Shown here: positions 21,438-32,900 of the stretch, one piece after another
How positions within the stretch are numbered: the first letter of the stretch is position 1
Layout of the letters: each line of letters opens with the position of its first letter
NCBI RefSeq assembly: GCF_029227915.1
Contig: NC_079889.1
Location: forward strand, 10,228,001-10,292,000
Length of the DNA stretch: 64,000 nt
Direction of reading: 5' to 3'
Source of the DNA: Hydractinia symbiolongicarpus
Lineage: Eukaryota; Cnidaria; Hydrozoa; Anthoathecata; Hydractiniidae
Translations under genes and position numbers: made by a program
Notes under the pieces: model-generated
What the model was told of the DNA's origin: nothing
What the model saw: the letters and a program-made list of their open reading frames with translations, nothing else
The model's database searches: none

Positions 21438-22190
21438 ATGGAAATTCACCTTGGAAATTAGCCAGTGTCAGAAGTGGACAAATTTTATGAGAAAGTTTAA
21501 TTAAAGTTCTTATACTTCAAGTCAGTTTTGATTTTCTCCGCAATTTCTTGTATTTATTACTCATGGTCTCAAGATTTGGAAAAAGAAAGTTCGAAAAATT
21601 TAAAGAATGCGCGAAAGTGTTAGTGGAGTGGCCTTTTGTGCAGTTGGAAAATACGTTAGCAGATGTCTACTCTAGGAATTTTACGATATATTTTATTGTA
21701 CGAGATGGTTTTACGAAGTTTTAAAATCTTTTGTTTAAAATTAATTTCTTTTTTCAGTGTCCTTTATTATTCAAGTTATTATGCTGTGTAAAGTTTCTAC
21801 ATTAGACATTGTGATAAAATGAACCGGACATCATCTTTCAAGATTTGCTTTCCCGCGCATTCTCAAACAGAAAGAATAAGGAAATGCTCATAACGTTTTT
21901 GAAGTGGAATCAAACCTTCTGACAAAAAATTAATTGTTGTGAGAATTTTTTTAGCCCTGACAAATATCTTTATTTTGGTAAGGGTGTGACATCTTTTTGT
22001 TTGATTATGTCCATGCGCATCGTATCTTTAGAGAAAATAATTGTAAATATTGTTTTCTTTTGTTATGTTATTTATAAAAAGAAAGAAAACAGCAGATCAT
22101 ACAAGCTTTTTTACTTACATCAAGCCAACGCAACGGAAGCCAACGTAAAACGGCCACACCTTGGACTTCAGAAAAGCTCTGTTATTTTTC
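21438..22190. other. No gene recognised
   Basis: AT-rich sequence with poorly supported short frames and no repeat partner in the window. Confidence 0.4.
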
Positions 22191-22194
22191 TCTT

Positions 22195-22241
22195 TCAAAG
22201 AGGGAGGGCTGAACCCCCAGCCCCCTAGTGGCGCCGCCCCT
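22195..22241 (-). mobile_element. Possible single DNA-transposon terminus
   Basis: Read on the minus strand this is CAGGGGCGGCGCCACTAGG followed by GGGCTGGGGGTTCAGCCC, a GC-rich block resembling CAGGGGCGG-type ends of hAT-like elements. No matching inverted end was found nearby. Confidence 0.3.
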
Positions 22242-23801
22242 GAAACTAGCGAGCTGAGCGCAAGCAATACCCATTTGACATTTAAGTATGCGTAAAAAAT
22301 AGCCAACCCCATGTTCCATCTTTGGTCGAAGATTTTAAAGTAAAAAAGATCTGTCAGTTTAATATTGTTCATTTTAGTCATCACCTCTAAAATGCATTTT
22401 AAACATCTTTGATTTCCTCAAGCAATTTCTAGAGAAGCGCGGGCAAGTTGATTGCGCGCTAAAAGCAAAAAGTGTTAATGAAAGAAAAGATATACCATAA
22501 AGGACACGGTTTTCTTTTTTCCTTAGTTTCTCCTGTTTCTTTTTTGCTGTGAGTCAAAAAGTTGGTAACTGGAAGACAAAAAAGTTTAGAAAAAAAGTTT
22601 GTACCAAAAGTAATTAAGCTAATTTTCGAAATGTTTTTAGGGAAGCATTGAAATTGTATTGATGTAACTTGCCGGCTAAATTGAGTTAAAAGTTATCTTA
22701 TGCATCAGTATATTCCATCAAAATTAGCCACACGTTTTCACAATTCGTTGAAAATAATGCTTAAAAGATTTTATCACTATGAAATATAGTCTCAGGGTAA
22801 ACAAATAATAACTTGCTTTGAAATACAACTTTCAAGTCAAGTTTGCAAAAACATTAACAACAGATATCGCCCTCGCCTGTGTAACGAGGACTTGATCAAG
22901 TTCCTTTATTAGCTGCATTATGCTCTTGTTTAGCCGTCAAGTAAGCGCTAGCCGCTTTGCCACAGGCAACAAACTCTGCCGACGAAGACAATGTACTGCT
23001 ATAAATAACAGTTCACAACGTTCTTCATAATTTAAAGTGGAAAAAGAAAAAGAAAAACATTAAAAATATGGTTTGTTTTGTTTTAATATTACCTTTAAAT
23101 TTAACGCAGGCAGACAGGGTGGTTTGGGGTTGTTTAAAATAATAACTCGGCAAACGATGTTTATCCGTTAAGTTACGATCGTTCAAAACTTTTTCTATTC
23201 ATTAAATTTAGAAGTCGGTACGTTCCGAATTAAAATCAAGAATGACATACCTTATCAGAGAAATTACCAAAGGAACAAAATTAACGACTACGAAATTAAC
23301 ACGAAAGAAATTAAAACAAGGAAAACATATATTATTTCTTTTGAAATATTTTTTATAGTGTTTACATATTTTAAACATTAGTTCAAACCATTATTATTCC
23401 AAAGTTAAGTTTGGTTCTCACAATAGGGATAACTCAGTTCCGTTTTCTTTTTACAAAATATGATAAAAACACTAAGAATTTTAGGGGCGCTGGCACTTTT
23501 TAAAAGATTTCCATCATATTTGGACTTTTTAAAATGTGCTGCCAGCCCCCTTAAAACATTCAGCGATTTTTATAATAATGATGATTCGTATGATGCCGTT
23601 CCAACCTTTGAGATGATTGGTCTGAGAGGTAAATCGGCAACGTCGTCTGTTTTAAGCTTGTGTACTTTGACAGTACCATACAGTTTGCCAGGGGCTGAGT
23701 CAGTGGGATATAGGCTCGTGGTGGAGAGCGGTCATGCACCAGTGAAAAAGGACGATTCTACGATTCCTTTTAAAACCAAACAACTCGGCAATTATTACAA
23801 A
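22242..23801. other. Mostly featureless stretch with one long unexplained frame
   Basis: A frame from 23460 reads 114 codons before entering the Helitron-like array at 23802 and stopping at 23886. Its part before the array includes DAVPTFEMIGLRGKSATSSV and SLPGAESVGYRLVVESGHAP. Coding composition is plausible but I recognise no family, and the frame's end is transposon sequence. The rest of the stretch shows nothing supportable. Confidence 0.3.
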
Positions 23802-23919
23802 CTAGTCGTTAACCCGTGGAAGAATCCATGGGGTCGCCTGTCCTTTATATATCGCATTTCATGTTTTCGTAACAGGAAGCGTCTTTAATGGCAGACAGAC
23901 AGACGACGGCTATTATTAA
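23802..23919 (-). mobile_element. Helitron-like mini-element, 3' member of a minus-strand tandem
   Basis: On the minus strand it begins TTAATAATAGCCGTCGTCTG right after the CTAG of its neighbour. It ends with the hairpin CCCATGGATTCTTCCACGGG, TTAACGA and CTAG, followed by T. It lacks the TCTC start of other copies. Confidence 0.65.
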
Positions 23920-24050
23920 CTAGCCGTTAACCCGTGGAAAAATCCACGGGGTCGCCCGTCCCTTATATATCGCATTTCGTGTTTCGTGTTTCTGTAACAG
24001 GACGCGGTTTTCGCGGACAGACAGAAAAAATACGGCTATTATTAAAGAGA
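23920..24050 (-). mobile_element. Helitron-like mini-element, 5' member of a minus-strand tandem
   Basis: On the minus strand it starts TCTCTTTAATAATAGCCG and contains AAATGCGATATATAAGGG and GGACGGGCGAC-like sequence. It closes with the perfect palindrome CCCGTGGATTTTTCCACGGG, TTAACGG and CTAG. The next copy follows without a gap. Confidence 0.7.
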
Positions 24051-24229
24051 AGAGAAGAAGGACAGCAGAAGCATTCCTTCACTTCTTACAGAATTTAAAT
24101 GCTTGTAACCGGATTTTTAACATGTCCACAACAGATTGTGCGTTTTTAACAGCTTTTGTAATTAAGATGCATCGAACCCGTTGATGATAATTTCTGCTTC
24201 GTTGCTTAAATAGTGGTAAAGTTGAACGA

Positions 24230-25320
24230 TTCAGGAAGCGTGGACTGGTTTTAAATCTAACAACTTTGAGGAAATCTTCACATCCGCAGGATCAATGCCT
24301 CGTTTCAACTGAATTGCCACTTGATTTGAAAACTTTTTATTGTACAAACTTTGTTTTAATAAGAAATAACAAAAATCCAAAATAAACAAAATTTTCGTCG
24401 AACAAAATTTTTCGCGGACTAAAATGACGAAAACTTCAGGTGTCCGAAAAATTTTGTCGGACAAAAGTTTTGTCCGACAAAGTTTTCGTCCAATTAGGTG
24501 AAAACACAGAAAACAGCCCGTCCAGCTAAAAAAATCGCTCAGCAATTTTATTTTGCGGAATAAGTCTGGTGTAGCTACCTGCTTTTGGCATAAGAATTAC
24601 TAATTAAGAATTTTGTTGTAGCTGGCTAAACTGTATCACACATGCTTTTAGGCTTAATACGCTTTTCAAAAAAACTAGATTGCATCTTTGGTTTACAGAA
24701 CACAGAATACACTCTGTAAAAAGGCTAGGTAACTGTTACCCGCCGTTGAACACCCGGATGAGTGATTAATAAGAGCCGTCAACTGCGCCACATATTCAGG
24801 TAAAGCGCTTTAGTAAAGTTATGTAGTATGTAGTAAATCAAATGAAGTGCACACAACTTTATGGTGTGTCCAGTGTAATATGTTTTTTATCAAATAACTT
24901 TCCACAACTTAAGCTGAAATAAAAACACAGATTACAATTTGTTGTTACCCCGTCATAGCAAAAACTTTCTGGCAAACCTTTTTTATTTTTCGGATAATGT
25001 TCCCGGTGAGTGTTAGCTGACCATTTAGTACGGGTAAATAATGTGACACATCCATACAGATGTAATACCAATTTACCATGTCACACATGAGTATAGGCGT
25101 AACACTATTTTTCAAAAGAACTTCATCGCAAATTCGGTTAAAAAAAGTCCAGGAAACCGCTGTTGTTATCATGTTCAGTTAAAAAAATACTCAGCAATTT
25201 TATTTTGCACCATAAGTTTTCATAACAGTAATAAAAGTGGTATCTGCCTAACTTCATTTAGCATAAGAATTAAGAATTGTGTTGCAGCCAAACTGCATTT
25301 GGCTACTTTCACTTTTTGGT
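24230..25320. repeat. Local duplication with short palindromes
   Basis: 24490-24640 and 25130-25310 share CAGCAATTTTATTTTGC, GGCATAAGAATTA/AGCATAAGAATTA and TTTTGTTGTAGC/TGTGTTGCAGC, an old direct duplication about 650 bases apart. Just before it, TTTTGTCGGACAAAA and TTTTGTCCGACAAA (24450-24485) form small inverted repeats. No coding content is recognised. Confidence 0.4.
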
Positions 25321-25599
25321 CAGAAGTAGCTAAGGAGCTAGCTAGGTAAACACAACTTTAACATAAAAATAAATAATACTGGCTAGGATATAAAGCTGTT
25401 ATACTAAACTGAATAGTAATAACTAAGGCTAGCTAGCTAGCTGATTGTAGAATGCTCCTTAAAAATCTTCGTTCCTAGCCAAAAATCAAGAAATTTTTGG
25501 GTTTGAGATTTGTACTTAGCTACAAAACGTGAGAATATATTTATCTTAACATGTAAAAATATGTAAAAAACAAAAATGAAAACCTTTTTGAAGACAAAA

Positions 25600-25765
25600 A
25601 CAGATTAACCGTCAATGCCACAGCTTTTAAAATGGCCGTAGCTCAGATTGCTTTATCTTTCCTTCATTGGTAAAAATCTGATTCTGCGGGGTTTTCCCAA
25701 AATTTTCTGATAAAAGCCGCGCACAACCATTTTGAATATACAGAATACGGCTATTATTAAAGAGA
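25600..25765 (-). mobile_element. Relic of a longer Helitron-like element
   Basis: The right edge, read on the minus strand, is CATCTTCTCTTTAATAATAG, the same 5' end as the mini-elements at 18.2 and 24.0 kb. The adjoining 130 bases (with TTTTAAAATGGCCGTAGCTC) resemble 28735-28870 (TTTCAAAATGGCCGTAATAAC). The two loci therefore look like decayed copies of a longer relative. No 3' hairpin is evident. Confidence 0.4.
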
Positions 25766-26130
25766 AGATGGACAACAGAAGTGATAACCATTAAAAGAAA
25801 TAAACTAACACTAAATACACAAGAGAAATCAGTGTCATTAAGGCTTTTTAACTAACTATACATAGATTTCCATAGATTGTAATTGCAATATAATGTGTGT
25901 TACGAGTAAGTTATGTGTGTTTGAGAATGTATTTACAGTCTCTGTGGATAAAGAAGTAAAAAAATTGTTGGAAAAAAACTTCATAAAAGACTGCATGTAA
26001 TGATTGCATGATCCTTCTCTAAAGTGACCCTGTTCATTTAGGTGCAGTGATGGGTTGTATGAAGAAAAAAGTGCCAGCTTGTATAAGAATCGTGTTTTCA
26101 GTGTAAATTTAGCTGATTACTTATACAAGA

Positions 26131-26485
26131 CTAGTTGATAAAGCCCATGTGAAAATCCACTAAGGCAGAAGAACAATGGAAAAATAGGTTGCTTTAGATT
26201 TTTTGCCGACGTCAGCAGTGCATATACAAAAAGAAAATTGGTTAAAATTAGTCATTCGTTGTCTGTAAGGTGTGGAGGTTGAAACGTTGACCAAAATAAT
26301 GTATGGTATCGTATGTTTTTGACAAACGCTTAGGGAGATATAAGGGCTTAAAAATTTTTCTGACGTCAGCAAAGTCCCTACCAAAAGTTCCAAAAAATTT
26401 CTTAATTCGTACACCCGATGCATTCATCGTATAGATCTTGAAATGCAGATCAAGAAAATGTATAGGAACATGGACTTTTGACAAA
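26131..26485 (-). mobile_element. Older Helitron-like element, 3' end on minus strand
   Basis: On the minus strand the end reads GGCTTTATCAACTAG followed by T, preceded by a weak GTGGATTTTCAC hairpin. The same end (GGCTTATCAACTAG|T) occurs at 40888 and a more diverged one at 57487. The interior here shares GACGTCAGCAA and GATCAAGAAAATGTAT with 40940-41030. The two overlapping 78-87 codon minus-strand frames carry no recognised domain. Confidence 0.45.
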
Positions 26486-26839
26486 CGGTTGCAGAGATAT
26501 TGGGGTTTGAAGGTTTTGTGATGACGTCCTCAACCTTTCCATTCCGAAACGGATTCGGGGACCCAGGCTTGGGAAACTTACCCAAATTGGTCCCGGGTGA
26601 TCCCTAGTTACTTACGTGGTGAAAAATCACTGACGTCACCACCTCGTTTTCAAGTTATTTGGCGGTTGCAGAGATATTGGGGTTTGAAGGTTTTGTGATG
26701 ACGTCCTCAACCTTTCCATTCCGAAACGGATTCGGGGACCCAGGCTTGGGAAACTTACCCAAATTGGTCCCGGGTGGTCCCTAGTTACTTACGTGGTAAA
26801 AAATCACTGACGTCACCACCTCGTTTTCAAGTTATTTGG
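26486..26839. repeat. Recent 177-bp tandem duplication
   Basis: CGGTTGCAGAGATATTGGGG starts both units at 26486 and 26663. I count about two mismatches over 177 bases (GGTGATCCC against GGTGGTCCC, and GTGGTGAAAA against GTGGTAAAAA). The unit is less AT-rich than its surroundings and includes TGACGTC motifs. Confidence 0.85.
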
Positions 26840-27026
26840 CCTCAAAGCTTTAAGTGCACTGTAATGGCTTCATTTATTTAATATAGAATATTAACGTTAA
26901 AGTAGTCTTATTGACGTCGCGCCGTAACGTCAGAAAATTTAACATATTAGACATGCATTTTTCAGTTACTTCAAAGAAAATTTCGGTAAGATCAAAGGAA
27001 AATGAACATATCCACTTTGCCTGTTA

Positions 27027-27060
27027 TATATATATATATATATATATATATAATGTATAT
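27027..27060. repeat. (TA)n microsatellite
   Basis: Near-perfect alternating TA/AT run of about 25 bases ending near 27052, followed by ATGTATATAAG. Confidence 0.8.
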
Positions 27061-27955
27061 AAGATAAATGTTTATCATTCATTTATTTTTTATGTTAAAA
27101 AATAATTATTTGAGGAAACTTATTTTTTTTAGGAAAATCTTTGTAAAACATTCACATAACTATTTAAGTAATTTTGTTTAGATAAATGCTGTAATGCCAA
27201 AAGGAAAATACTGGGTTAGGCAGCCAATGGTAAGTTTTTATTAAATTTGATTTGAGATTTGAAATTTGATTTGAGGTTTAATTTGAAAAAAAATATAAAA
27301 GTAATGTTGTGTAGTGGGTTGCACGTACTATTACTTTCAGTTAAAAAGTCCAAAAATCAACGTGATAGAATATAATTAATTGGATATAACAATTTAATTG
27401 CTATGTTGTGCTTTTTTTATGGTTTATAGAGAACAGACAAAAGATATTGCCGACAGAAACGATGGTGAAAGCATTAGAGAACAAAGAATCTTTGCAACAA
27501 GTGAAGGTTAGTCCGAACATATTAACTGTTTTCATGTTAGGGAAATGCTCGAATGTTCGTTGTTATCAATCTCAAGAAACCCTTTCGTATTAACGAATAA
27601 GATTTGTTCCATTTTTATTTATCTTATCTTTAGTGAAGAAACTCAAAGTCGCGATAACCTAGATTCACAGCAAGCATGACGAATTCATGGTGGTTCAGTT
27701 AAATTTAAAATATAAAATTATTGATAGATAGACAATTGTCAACCAGGCCTTAACTTTTGCAATCTTAAAGTTAAAGTCCAATAGACAAGTAAAAATTAGG
27801 GCCTAAAAATATTTTTCCGTTCGACTTCCTTTTGAATATTTTTCATTTTGTGTCGTAGTGTAAAACGTTTGTAATATTTTTTTGCATATTGGGAAAAGCT
27901 GCCAAAAGGGAACAAATCCATAGTTCAGCTTGTTTTGATTAACCACAAAAAAAGC
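27061..27955. other. No supported gene
   Basis: Two segments bounded by splice-like signals (about 27194-27231 and 27430-27506) do not join into an open frame. The rest is AT-rich with no recognised feature. Confidence 0.35.
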
Positions 27956-27959
27956 TTAG

Positions 27960-28175
27960 GGATGAATTTCCCGTATTTAAAAGCAATCCATACACATTGT
28001 TTCAGTAAATTCGGTCTTTGAAAAAACACGTTTGGGGAGATAATTTACCCGCATTAAGAAGCAATCCATACAAGCAATCCATGATATTCAGTTCTTTTAG
28101 TAAATTCGGTCTTTAGAAAAAACATTTACGGAGATAATTTACCGGTATTAAGAAGCAATCCATACATTTGTAGCT
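27960..28175. repeat. Tandem repeat related to the 82-bp array, inverted
   Basis: AGCAATCCATACA recurs at 27982, 28060 and 28154, each after AATTTMCCSGYATTWARA-like sequence. TAAATTCGGTCTTT lies in between. The reverse complement (TGTATGGATTGCTTCT) matches the core of the 82-bp units at 19640-20005, so the two arrays belong to one family in opposite orientation. Confidence 0.6.
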
Positions 28176-28209
28176 ATAGGAATAACCAACAAGATAGATG
28201 ACTACATCA

Positions 28210-28405
28210 AGAATTAAGTAAAAAGATTTTATTATTTAAAATTTTCGTCAGTTCATCGACTGACTTCTTCAGTATCGCTTACAATACAGTATTAACAATT
28301 AAAATATCTTATATAGTGATAAAAATAAATTATATACAATTAAATACACAAGGGTTTAAAACTGGTTTCCATCACCATCATCCTACTATCAACTTAACAC
28401 ACGGT
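28210..28405 (-). other. 3' region of a Penelope-like element with hammerhead-like fold
   Basis: On the minus strand, CTGAAGA (28273-28267) is followed by a perfect stem GTCAGT-CGATGA-ACTGAC, then GAAA (28247-28244), then a second stem ATTTTA-AATAA-TAAAAT and a C. The order CUGANGA, stem II, GAAA, stem III, AUC is the hammerhead ribozyme plan. There is one extra A on each side of the core, and no good stem I was found. Penelope-like elements are known to carry hammerhead motifs. This copy may be inactive or a chance fold. Confidence 0.4.
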
Positions 28406-28407
28406 TT

Positions 28408-28705
28408 CTACAACTTGCATTTTTCTGTTCTTTTAGTTCTATTCCAGTCATGAGAACCATTAAGTCCCTGATGTTGTGTGACGAGTGTCCCTATCCAGAA
28501 TTTTTCTTTATCTAATAGCAAACTATCAATTTGCCTGTTTGTTAAATTCTCTCCATTGTTCACAACATCAACTATAATAAACCCAATATTTTGCACGGAG
28601 GCATTAGGGCATTCATCAATAAAATGTTTCACAACTTTGCAAGATGGTATCTTCTTTTTAATGTGGGATTTGTAATTCGAAAGTCGAGGCTTCCAAGCAA
28701 TGTAA
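28408..28705 (-). pseudogene. Penelope-like element, C-terminal GIY-YIG-type fragment
   Basis: The minus-strand frame reads WKPRLSNYKSHIKKK (about 28700-28655), KVVKHFIDECPNASVQNIGF, then LTNRQIDSLLLDKEKFWIGT and LVTQHQGLNGSHDWNRTKR. The SNYKSHIKKK, KHF...C and LLLDKEKFWI...HQGLN pattern is what I know from the end of Penelope-like retroelement proteins, where a GIY-YIG endonuclease domain follows the reverse transcriptase. The catalytic GIY and YIG strands lie further upstream and are missing, so this is a 5'-truncated, dead copy. Confidence 0.6.
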
Positions 28706-28734
28706 AAATATATAAAAAAACAAGGACAGACTTA

Positions 28735-28999
28735 GCAACGTCAACGTTACGCAACTTTCAAAATGGCCGTAATAACACTGCTCTCTGCTTTACACATCCC
28801 TTTGTCGTGGCTGCAAAATCTCGGATTGGTTTTTCAAAAAAAATCAGGCGTTGCAATTGAATGCTACACGCGGGAGAATAAAACAAAGTCGGTAAATATA
28901 TATCGCATTTGGTATTTTGTGCAGATATAAGAATTTCGTGATTAATTAACAGGACGCGCTTTTCGCGGACAAACAGGCAAAATACCGCTATTAATAAAA
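28735..28999 (-). mobile_element. Decayed Helitron-like element
   Basis: Contains, in order, sequence similar to the minus-strand elements at 23.8-24.0 kb: TATATATCGCATTTGG, AACAGGACGCGCTTTTCGCG, GGACAAACAGGCAAAATACC and GCTATTAATAAAAAG. The 3' hairpin region is not intact. The left part (28735-28870) matches 25600-25740. Confidence 0.45.
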
Positions 29000-29990
29000 A
29001 GACTAACGATATCATACGTCTATTGGTTTTTCGGTCAGTTGCTCATAAAGTTGATCTTGTTAACTCACCATATGATTTTTTAACAATAGCCAATAATAAT
29101 TACATTATTTAGAACTATTTTCAGCTTTTGTACTCTGATCCTAACTTCAATGGAATATCAAATCTACGGAGACTCTTTAAATGAGATAAATTTTATACTT
29201 ATGCCTTTTTGGAACATCTTTGTTCCATGTAAATAGAAGTTTTGACTTTTAATTTGGAATTCTTCCATCTTTTTCCTAATGATACGTTATATTACTGACA
29301 TGCCTTCTACAGAATTTCAGCCTAAGAGCCTTTGCCGATAAAAAGTTATGACCTGTCAAATTTTAACTACAAACAATGGAATAATTTCATCGTAAACGGC
29401 TCTAAACTTTAATGTGATATAGCTTCTCTACGGCAGCAGCTTCTTCAGTCGGACAAAAATCATTGGAACATTTAAATTTTTATGCATCTAAGAATTCATT
29501 TGGTTTAAGAACTAATCAAGCTATACTATTGAAATACTGCACCGAAAAAAAGAAATAAAAAACACACGTAATGTCTTTGGATTGATTGGCCTGCTTTAGC
29601 GCTTTTGATGCGTCATTTTCAGGGAGGACACTTGTTTCTACTGCTGCACGGATAAGTACATAACAGTAAAGCCCGGTAAATTTATAGTATAATGCCTTGC
29701 CTCAGATTTGCATTTTTTAGGACTTGTGATATGTAATTTCGCGGGGGTATTAGTCCAAAATATCTTTTCTATTGGCTATCGGTGGGCATAGAACACCACC
29801 GCCTGTTCAATATATTGTACAAAAACGCCTCTTTGTTTAGCCTGCAATAGGGCCGTTATTATGTCTTGTTGCAAAAGGATATTTGAGCGAAATATCGTTT
29901 CTGTTTGTGTATGGATGTGTATCCAACCTCAAACTTTGTCTACTTTATAAAAACAGCTTTCCGTAAATGGCAGTTATGCGAAATATTCTG
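29000..29990. other. No gene; lead-in to the minisatellite
   Basis: No exon or RNA gene is supported. The last 130 bases (29860-29990) resemble units of the decayed array at 13540-14900 (AAATATCGTTTCTGTTTGTG, GTATGGATGTGTATCC). Confidence 0.4.
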
Positions 29991-29994
29991 GAAT

Positions 29995-32900
29995 ATTACG
30001 TTGGTTATGGCCATCGACAGAAAAAATATGTAGTTTTTATGAAGCGACAGACATTATTATGAAGGTATTATGCAGTATTATGCGATATTACGTTGGTATG
30101 GCCATCGACAGAAAATTTATGTACTTTTTATGAATTATGAAGGTATTATGCAGTATTATGCAGTATTATGCGATATTACGTTGGTATGGCCATCGACAGA
30201 AAATTTATGTGTTTTTTATGAATTATGAAGGTATTATGCAGTATTATGCGATATTACGTTGTTATGGCCATCGACAGAAAATTTATGTACTTTTTTTGAA
30301 TTATAAAGGTATTATGCAGTATTATGCAGTATTATGCGATATTACGTTGGTATGGCCATCGACAGAAAATTTATGTGTTTTTTATGAATTATGAAGGTAT
30401 TATGCAGTATTATGCGATATTACGTTGTTATGGCCATCGACAGAAAATTTAAGTAATTTTTTTGAATTATAAAGGTATTATGCAGTATTATGCAGTATTA
30501 TGCGATATTACGTTGGTATGGCCATCGACAGAAAATTCATGTGTTTTTTATGAATTATGAAGGTATTATGCAGTATTATGCGATATTACGTTGTTATGGC
30601 CATCGACAGAAAATTTAAGTACTTTTTTTGAATTATGAAGGTATTATGCAGTATTATGCGATATTACGTTGTTATGGCCATCGACAGAAAATTTATGTAC
30701 TTTTTTTGAATTATAAAGGTATTATGCAGTATTATGCAGTATTATGCGATATTACGTTGGTTATGGATTATTGACAGAAAAAATATGTATTTTTTATGGA
30801 ACGATAGAGAGTATTATGAAGGCATTATGCAGTATTATGCGATATTACGTTGGTATGGCCATCGACAGAAAATTTTTGTATTTTTTATGTAACGACAGAG
30901 AGTATTATGAAGGTATTATGCAGTATTATGCGATATTACGTTGGTATGGCCATCGACAGAAAATTTATGTGTTTTTTATGAATTATGAAGGTATTATGCA
31001 GTATTATGCGATATTACGTTGTTATGGCCATCGACAGAAAATTTAAGTACTTTTTTTGAATTATAAAGGTATTATGCAGTATTATGCAGTATTATGCGAT
31101 ATTACGTTGGTATGGCCATCGACAGAAAATTTATGTGTTTTTTATGAATTATGAAGGTATTATGCAGTATTATGCGATATTACGTTGTTATGGCCATCGA
31201 CAGAAAATTTATGTACTTTTTTTGAATTATAAAGGTATTATGCAGTATTATGCAGTATTATGCGATATTACGTTGGTATGGCCATCGACAGAAAATTTAT
31301 GTGTTTTTTATGAATTATGAAGGTATTATGCAGTATTATGCAGTATTATGCGATATTACGTTGTTATGGCCATCGACAGAAAATTTATGTATTTTTTATG
31401 TATTATGAAGGTATTATGCAGTATTATGCAGTATTATGCGATATTACGTTGGTATGGCCATCGACAGAAAAAATATGTATTTTTTATGTAACGACAGAGA
31501 GTATTATGAAGGTATTATGCAGTATTATGCGATATTACGTTGGTATGGCCATCGACAGAAAATTTATGTGTTTTTTATGAATTATGAAGGTATTATGCAG
31601 TATTATGCGATATTACGTTGTTATGGCCATCGACAGAAAGTTTAAGTAATTTTTTTGAATTATAAAGGTATTATGCAGTATTATGCAGTATTATGCGATA
31701 TTACGATGGTATGGCCATCGACAGAAAATTCATGTGTTTTTTATGAATTATGAAGGTATTATGCAGTATTATGCGATATTACGTTGTTATGGCCATCGAC
31801 AGAAAATTTAAGTACTTTTTTTGAATTATAAAGGTATTATGCAGTATTATGCAGTATTATGCGATATTACGTTGGTATGGCCATCGACAGAAAATTTATG
31901 TGTTTTTTATGAATTATGAAGGTATTATGCAGTATTATGCGATATTACGTTGTTATGGCCATCGACAGAAAATTTATGTACTTTTTTTGAATTATAAAGG
32001 TATTATGCAGTATTATGCAGTATTATGCGATATTACGTTGGTATGGCCATCGACAGAAAATTTATGTGTTTTTTATGAATTATGAAGGTATTATGCAGTA
32101 TTATGCGATATTACGTTGTTATGGCCATCGACAGAAAATTTAAGTACTTTTTTTGAATTATGAAGGTATTATGCAGTATTATGCGATATTACGTTGTTAT
32201 GGCCATCGACAGAAAATTTATGTACTTTTTTTGAATTATAAAGGTATTATGCGGTATTATGCAGTATTATGCGATATTACGTTGGTTATGGATTATTGAC
32301 AGAAAAAATATGTATTTTTTATGGAACGATAGAGAGTATTATGAAGGCATTATGCAGTATTATGCGATATTACGTTGGTATGGCCATCGACAGAAAATTT
32401 TTGTATTTTTTATGTAACGACAGAGAGTATTATGAAGGTATTATGCAGTATTATGCGATATTACGTTGGTATGGCCATCGACAGAAAATTTATGTACTTT
32501 TTTTGAATTATAAAGGTATTATGCAGTATTATGCAGTATTATGCGATATTACGTTGGTATGGCCATCGACAGAAAATTTATGTGTTTTTTATGAATTATG
32601 AAGGTATTATGCAGTATTATGCGATATTACGTTGTTATGGCCATCGACAGAAAATTTAAGTAATTTTTTTGAATTATAAAGGTATTATGCAGTATTATGC
32701 AGTATTATGCGATATTACGTTGGTATGGCCATCGACAGAAAATTCATGTGTTTTTTATGAATTATGAAGGTATTATGCAGTATTATGCGATATTACGTTG
32801 TTATGGCCATCGACAGAAAATTTAAGTACTTTTTTTGAATTATAAAGGTATTATGCAGTATTATGCAGTATTATGCGATATTACGTTGGTATGGCCATCG

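Noticed and set aside
27194-27506. Two short exons (MPKGKYWVRQPM and a segment with NRQKILPTETMVKALENKES).
   Set aside because: Joining at the visible splice sites puts a stop in the second segment or mismatches the phase; no homologue recognised.
30137-32601. Family of 69-110 codon frames with IMQYYAILRWYGHRQKIYV repeats.
   Set aside because: All are translations of the 78/88-bp minisatellite; the 88-bp unit shifts frame, and there is no start, splice or codon pattern of a gene.
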